In this document: piece after piece, positions 60,358 through 64,000 of the stretch
How the letters are laid out: each line of letters starts with the position of its first letter
Position numbering within the stretch: position 1 is the stretch's first letter
Source: Mesorhizobium carmichaelinearum
GTDB taxonomy: Bacteria > Pseudomonadota > Alphaproteobacteria > Rhizobiales > Rhizobiaceae
NCBI RefSeq assembly: GCF_900199455.1
Contig: NZ_FZQR01000006.1
Coordinates: 186,001 to 250,000 of the forward strand
Length of the DNA: 64,000 bases
Direction: 5' to 3'
Notes under the pieces: model-generated
Seen by the model: the letters and a program-made list of their open reading frames with translations, nothing else
The model's database searches: none
Told to the model about the DNA's origin: nothing
Position numbers and translations under genes: made by a program

Positions 60358-61315
60358 TATTTCCTTCGTCCCCGACGTTTCTATTGTGATCGCGGCCTAC
60401 AATGCCGAGGCGACGCTCGACAGGGCGATCGCCAGCGCCATTGCGCAGAAGGATGTCAGCGTCGAGATCATCGTCGTCGACGACCAGTCGCGCGATGCCA
60501 CGCTCGATGTGGCGCAGGCCTATCCCGGGGACATCGTGCGCGTCGTCGCCCTTGCCAACAATCGCGGTCCCGGCGGCGCTCGAAATGCCGGGCTCGACGT
60601 CGCCCGCGGCAGGTGGATCGCGGTTCTCGATTCCGACGACGCCATCTTTCCCGGCCGTCTCGCCGCCATGATCGACCGCGCCGAAAAAGCCGATGCCCAG
60701 ATCGCCGTCGACAATCTCCAGGTTATTCGCGAGGACGGTGTGGTCGAGGATGCGATGTTCCCTCGGCAGTATCTGGAAGGCCTGCGCGAGATTTCGCTGG
60801 CCACCTACATCGCCGGCAACATCGTCTTCGAATCGAAGTTCAACCTCGGCTACCTCAAGCCGATCTTCCAGCGCCGGTTCCTGGACGAGAACCGGCTTCG
60901 CTATGACGAGAAACTGAGGATCGGCGAGGACTATATCCTGTTTGCTGAGGCTCTGGCCAAGGGCGGCCGATGCGTGGTCGAGCCGGAAATCGGCTACGCC
61001 TATCATATTCGCAGCGGCTCCATCTCGCGTGTGCTCGAGCTTCATCATGTCGAAGCCATGCGCAAGGCGGATGCGGTATTCGCTCAAACCCATCGGATGG
61101 ACGAGGCGGCCCAGGCGGCTTTCGCCCGGCGCGGCCGCAGCCTGCGCAAGGCGGCTTCCTTCCTGGCGATGGTTCAGCACATCAAGGCGCGGTCCCCGCT
61201 CAAGGCGATCCGGACGGCGCTCAGCGACCCGGCGGCGGTCAGGCATATGGGGATGCCGATCGCCGTGCGGTTGCGACGAGTAGCGGCACAGTTTGCCGTG
61301 GGGGCGGGGAGGTGA
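60347..61315 (+). CDS. exoO: EPS glucosyltransferase ExoO
   Basis: The 322-residue GT2 enzyme has VSIVIAAYNAEATLDRAIASA, IIVVDDQSRDATLDVA, NRGPGGARNAGLDVARG and IAVLDSDDAIFPGRL (DSDD motif near residue 93), then RIGEDYILFAEALAKGG. ExoO makes the first beta-1,6 branch glucose. It starts with GTG, six bases after a strong GGAGG; the GTG lies inside exoM. It is similar to the exoU-like gene at 45.4 kb, probably an old duplicate. Confidence 0.88.
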   Translation: MQPDISFVPDVSIVIAAYNAEATLDRAIASAIAQKDVSVEIIVVDDQSRDATLDVAQAYPGDIVRVVALANNRGPGGARNAGLDVARGRWIAVLDSDDAIFPGRLAAMIDRAEKADAQIAVDNLQVIREDGVVEDAMFPRQYLEGLREISLATYIAGNIVFESKFNLGYLKPIFQRRFLDENRLRYDEKLRIGEDYILFAEALAKGGRCVVEPEIGYAYHIRSGSISRVLELHHVEAMRKADAVFAQTHRMDEAAQAAFARRGRSLRKAASFLAMVQHIKARSPLKAIRTALSDPAAVRHMGMPIAVRLRRVAAQFAVGAGR

Positions 61316-61389
61316 AGATGCAGGCACATGGAGGGATTTTTCGTGGCCTGTGAAGGAACTGCAGTCGATCTCCTCAGAAGGAATTTGCG

Positions 61390-62286
61390 ATGAAGAAAAT
61401 CAGGAAGGCCGTGATACCGGTGGCGGGGCTTGGAACACGGTTCCTGCCGGCGACCAAGTCGATGCCGAAGGAAATGCTTCCCGTCGTCGACAGGCCTGTC
61501 GTGCAATATGCGGTGGACGAGGCCTTCGAAGCCGGCATCGAGCACATCGTGTTCGTGACCGGCCGCAACAAGGCGGTCATCGAGGACTATTTCGACCTGC
61601 ATCCGGAATTGATCGGAACCCTGGAGCAGACCGGCAAGAAGACCCAGCTGGAGGCGCTCGAAAGCATGTTGCCGGTGGCCGGCGCCACCTCTTTCATCCG
61701 CCAGCAGTCGCCGCAGGGCCTTGGCCACGCCGTCTGGTGCGCCCGCGAGGTCATCGGCAACGAGCCCTTCGCCCTGCTTTTGCCTGATATGGTCTCCTTC
61801 GGCGGGCGCGGATGTCTCGCCGAAACCGTCGACCTTTATGAGCGCACCGGCGGCAACGTGATCGCCGTCGAACGTTGCGATCCGAGCGAGACCAACAAAT
61901 ATGGCATCGTCGGCCGCGGCGCCGATGTCGGCGGTGGTTTCGAGGTCTCGGCCATGGTTGAAAAGCCTGCCCCGGCCAATGCGCCGTCGAATTTCTACAT
62001 CAACGGCCGCTACATCCTGCAGCCCGAGATCTTCGCGCTGCTGGGCAATCAGCAGCGCGGCGCCGGCAACGAGATCCAGCTGACGGACGCCATGGTCCGC
62101 CTGTCGAAGGATCAGCCGTTCTTCGCCCAGCCTTTCCTGGGCCGCATGTTCGACTGCGGGTCCAAGGAAGGCTTCATTCAGGCCAACATCGCCTTCGCGC
62201 TGGCGCGCAACGACATGAAGGGCCCGGTTTTCGAGATGCTTCAGGAGTTCGTCCGGTCGCATGAACGCCAGGAAGAAGCCGCATAA
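61390..62286 (+). CDS. exoN: UTP-glucose-1-phosphate uridylyltransferase ExoN
   Basis: The 298-residue enzyme makes UDP-glucose from UTP and glucose-1-phosphate. It starts IRKAVIPVAGLGTRFLPATKSMPKEMLPVVDRP (the nucleotide loop GLGTRFLPATK with Lys), then GLGHAVWCAREVIG, FALLLPDMVSF, and MFDCGSKEGFIQANI. AAGGA lies upstream of the ATG. It is next after exoO, as in the exoLAMONP operon. UDP-glucose also feeds the UDP-glucose dehydrogenase in this locus. Confidence 0.93.
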   Translation: MKKIRKAVIPVAGLGTRFLPATKSMPKEMLPVVDRPVVQYAVDEAFEAGIEHIVFVTGRNKAVIEDYFDLHPELIGTLEQTGKKTQLEALESMLPVAGATSFIRQQSPQGLGHAVWCAREVIGNEPFALLLPDMVSFGGRGCLAETVDLYERTGGNVIAVERCDPSETNKYGIVGRGADVGGGFEVSAMVEKPAPANAPSNFYINGRYILQPEIFALLGNQQRGAGNEIQLTDAMVRLSKDQPFFAQPFLGRMFDCGSKEGFIQANIAFALARNDMKGPVFEMLQEFVRSHERQEEAA

Positions 62287-62410
62287 TGCCCATCTTTCGG
62301 GAGTATTGCCGGATGGCTGGCGGCGAGGGGCCGACAGGCCCCCGCCGTCTGGCATGAAGCTTGCGTTGCTTCTTGGCAATGCTCCCGACCGTTGCGGCGC
62401 CTGCAAGCTA

Positions 62411-62508
62411 AAGCATGATCCCGGAAAGTGGCTCCGGTTTCCGGAGAGATCAGGCTTAAAAACTGAGACAGGTCATGATCCCGGAAGTTTTCGGAAAAGA
62501 TCATGCCC
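62411..62508. repeat. Dispersed intergenic repeat before exoP
   Basis: Two copies of CATGATCCCGGAA lie 60 bp apart (62414 and 62474), and GCATGATC at the left end is inverted as GATCATGC at the right end (62499-62506). This wording is familiar from many Mesorhizobium intergenic spaces. It separates exoN from exoP by 288 bp. A role in mRNA processing is possible. Confidence 0.6.
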
Positions 62509-62574
62509 AAACAAAGAGATAGAGCCTCAACCCGATGATCGGGAACGCAACAGGCTCTGGGATTGGACCGACGA

Positions 62575-64000
62575 TGAATTATGCCAATTTTCCTCTCGAC
62601 AAGAGGATGCCATTGCCGAATTCGGACGCAGGAAACGGCGAAGACTTCATCGACATCGAGCGGCTGCTTGGCATGGCTGCGCGGCAGGCCAAGGTGGTTG
62701 CCGTGTGCGCCGCCATCGGTCTTTTCCTGGGCATGCTCTATCTGCAGACAACGCCGCCCAAATATGTGTCAGTCTCAAGCGTGCTGATCGACGAGGGCCT
62801 GAACAAGATCGTCGATGATATTTCGGCGGCGTCGACGACCATGCAGACCGATTCCGCCATTCTGAGCCAAATCGAGATCCTGACCTCGACGCGGCTTGCC
62901 GCGGTGGTCGTCGACAAGCTCAAACTCGACCAGAACGAAGCGTTCATGAACCCGCCGCAGTCCGCCCTTGCCCAGGGTGTCGGCCTGATCCGCGGCCTGA
63001 TCCAGTATGTCCACCCCAGCGCGCCCATGCCGGGCATGGGTGACTTCAGCAAGCTCGACCCCGCAACGCGCGATGCGCTGATTGCCGCGGCGGGCCGCGA
63101 CTACGCCATCCTCAAGCTGCAGAACGAGATCCGGGCGGATCGCGTCGGACGAAGCTACGTCATCGCGCTTGGCTATCAGGCGACGGACCCGGGACTGGCG
63201 AAGGCCATCACCAAAGCCTATGCCGAAGCCTATCTTGCCGATCAGCTCGATGCCAGTTTCGACGCCACCGAGCGCGCCGCGGTCTGGCTGCAGGGCCGGC
63301 TGACGGAACTGCGCGAAAGCTCGCAGCAGGCATCGCTGGCGGTCGAGAAATTCAGGGCCGAACACGGCCTGTCCGCCAACAATGATGGCCAGTTGATGAG
63401 CGACAAGCAGCTTGCCGACCTCAACGCCCAGCTCATCGTGGCGCAGGCCGACACGGCGCGCGCCAGCGCCCGCTACCAGCAGTACAAGTCGATCGTCGAC
63501 AGCGGCTCGGACAATGCCTTCAAGGATGCCGCTATAGCGGCCGACCAGCCGAGCAGTTCGGTCATCGCGGCGCTCAAGACCCGCTACCTCACCGTCGCCA
63601 AGCGGCAGCAGGATGTCGAGGCCAATTTCGGTCCCGACCATCCGCAGGCCGTGGCGCTGGCCAAGGAGAAGGCCGACATATCGGCACAGATATTCGGCGA
63701 GCTGAAGCAGCTGACTCAAAGCTATCGCAACGAATATGAGGTGGCGCTGGCGCGCGAGACCGCGCTCAGGGCCAATGTCGCCGCCGCACAAGGCAAGAGT
63801 TCCATCGACAACCAGTCGCAGGTCCAGTTGCGCGATCTCGACCAGAAGGCGACGGCGCTCACCACGCTCTATCAGACGTTCCTCGGCCGCTACGAGGAGG
63901 CCGCGCAGCAGCGATCCTTCCCGGTCGGCAAGATCCGCATCATCTCGGATGCCTCGACGCCGCTCTCCGCCTCGAGCCCGCGCACCATCATCGTGCTCGG
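62575..64000 (+). CDS. exoP: EPS chain-length/tyrosine kinase protein ExoP (5' part)
   Basis: The reading frame is open from the ATG to the window edge (475 codons). It starts MNYANFPLDKRMPLPN, has a first membrane span (VVAVCAAIGLFLGMLYL, near residue 45), a periplasmic Wzz-like domain (YVSVSSVLIDEG, ILSQIEILTSTRLA) and a long coiled coil (about residues 215-430). A second span (SASSPRTIIVLG) begins at the edge; the kinase domain would follow outside. ExoP sets succinoglycan chain length. Position after exoN agrees with the exoLAMONP order. Confidence 0.9.

Overview
The window looks like chromosome or megaplasmid DNA of an alphaproteobacterium of the order Hyphomicrobiales, most likely Mesorhizobium or a close relative. 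The evidence is high GC with GC-rich third codon positions, the gene order exoQ-F-Y-X ... U ... K ... T-L-A-M-O-N-P known from rhizobial succinoglycan-type exopolysaccharide (EPS) loci, a heterotetrameric sarcosine oxidase operon, and two intergenic repeat types of the kind common in Mesorhizobium. The species call is inference.

1-12.3 kb: the end of an SfnB-like acyl-CoA-dehydrogenase-fold oxidoreductase and an NADPH:FMN reductase (sulfur scavenging), a small membrane protein, and a minus-strand operon that demethylates glycine-betaine breakdown products (a dimethylglycine/sarcosine dehydrogenase-like flavoprotein followed by soxB-D-A-G). A TetR regulator lies just upstream of this operon. 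The same 17-bp near-palindrome sits 43-44 bp before the regulator's ATG and before the operon's ATG. An aldehyde dehydrogenase and a DUF1349 protein follow on the plus strand.

12.4-19.3 kb: two glycosyltransferases that overlap by ATGA, a dihydrolipoamide/mercuric-reductase-like flavoprotein that lacks its second redox cysteine, a GH144-type glucanase and an SDR dehydrogenase.

19.4-33.1 kb: a LuxR-type regulator is divergent from an acetone carboxylase operon (beta, alpha and gamma subunits) that runs on into two SDR dehydrogenases. Next come a BetI-like TetR regulator, a zinc alcohol dehydrogenase and a betaine/choline-type ABC importer whose permease is a fused duplicate. A 7-bp tandem array of about 21 copies separates the binding-protein gene from the ATPase gene and seems to have grown out of the stop codon of the former.

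33.1-64 kb: the EPS locus. It holds exoQ, exoF, exoY, exoX, an exoU-like gene, exoK, a UDP-glucose dehydrogenase, exoT, exoL, exoA, exoM, exoO, exoN and the start of exoP, plus less expected genes (GMC oxidoreductase with a Tat-exported partner, a GT4 enzyme, an alpha/beta hydrolase and a phosphoribosyltransferase-HAD fusion). Inserted between exoX and the exoU-like gene is a complete lasso-peptide cluster: a 50-residue precursor (leader motif YxxPxLxxxGxxxxxT, predicted Gly1-Asp9 ring, C-terminal Ser), B1, B2, C, an HPr-kinase-like tailoring kinase, an exporter, and a divergent nucleotidyltransferase. The ring, the C-terminal Ser and the kinase together predict a C-terminally phosphorylated, possibly further decorated lasso peptide.

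TGC-N3-GCA elements, the core recognised by the polyhydroxybutyrate regulator PhaR/AniA, recur in the EPS and lasso intergenic regions. In the predicted exoQ and lasso precursor promoters they sit at exactly the same place relative to the -10 box, which suggests that EPS and the lasso peptide share carbon-status control.
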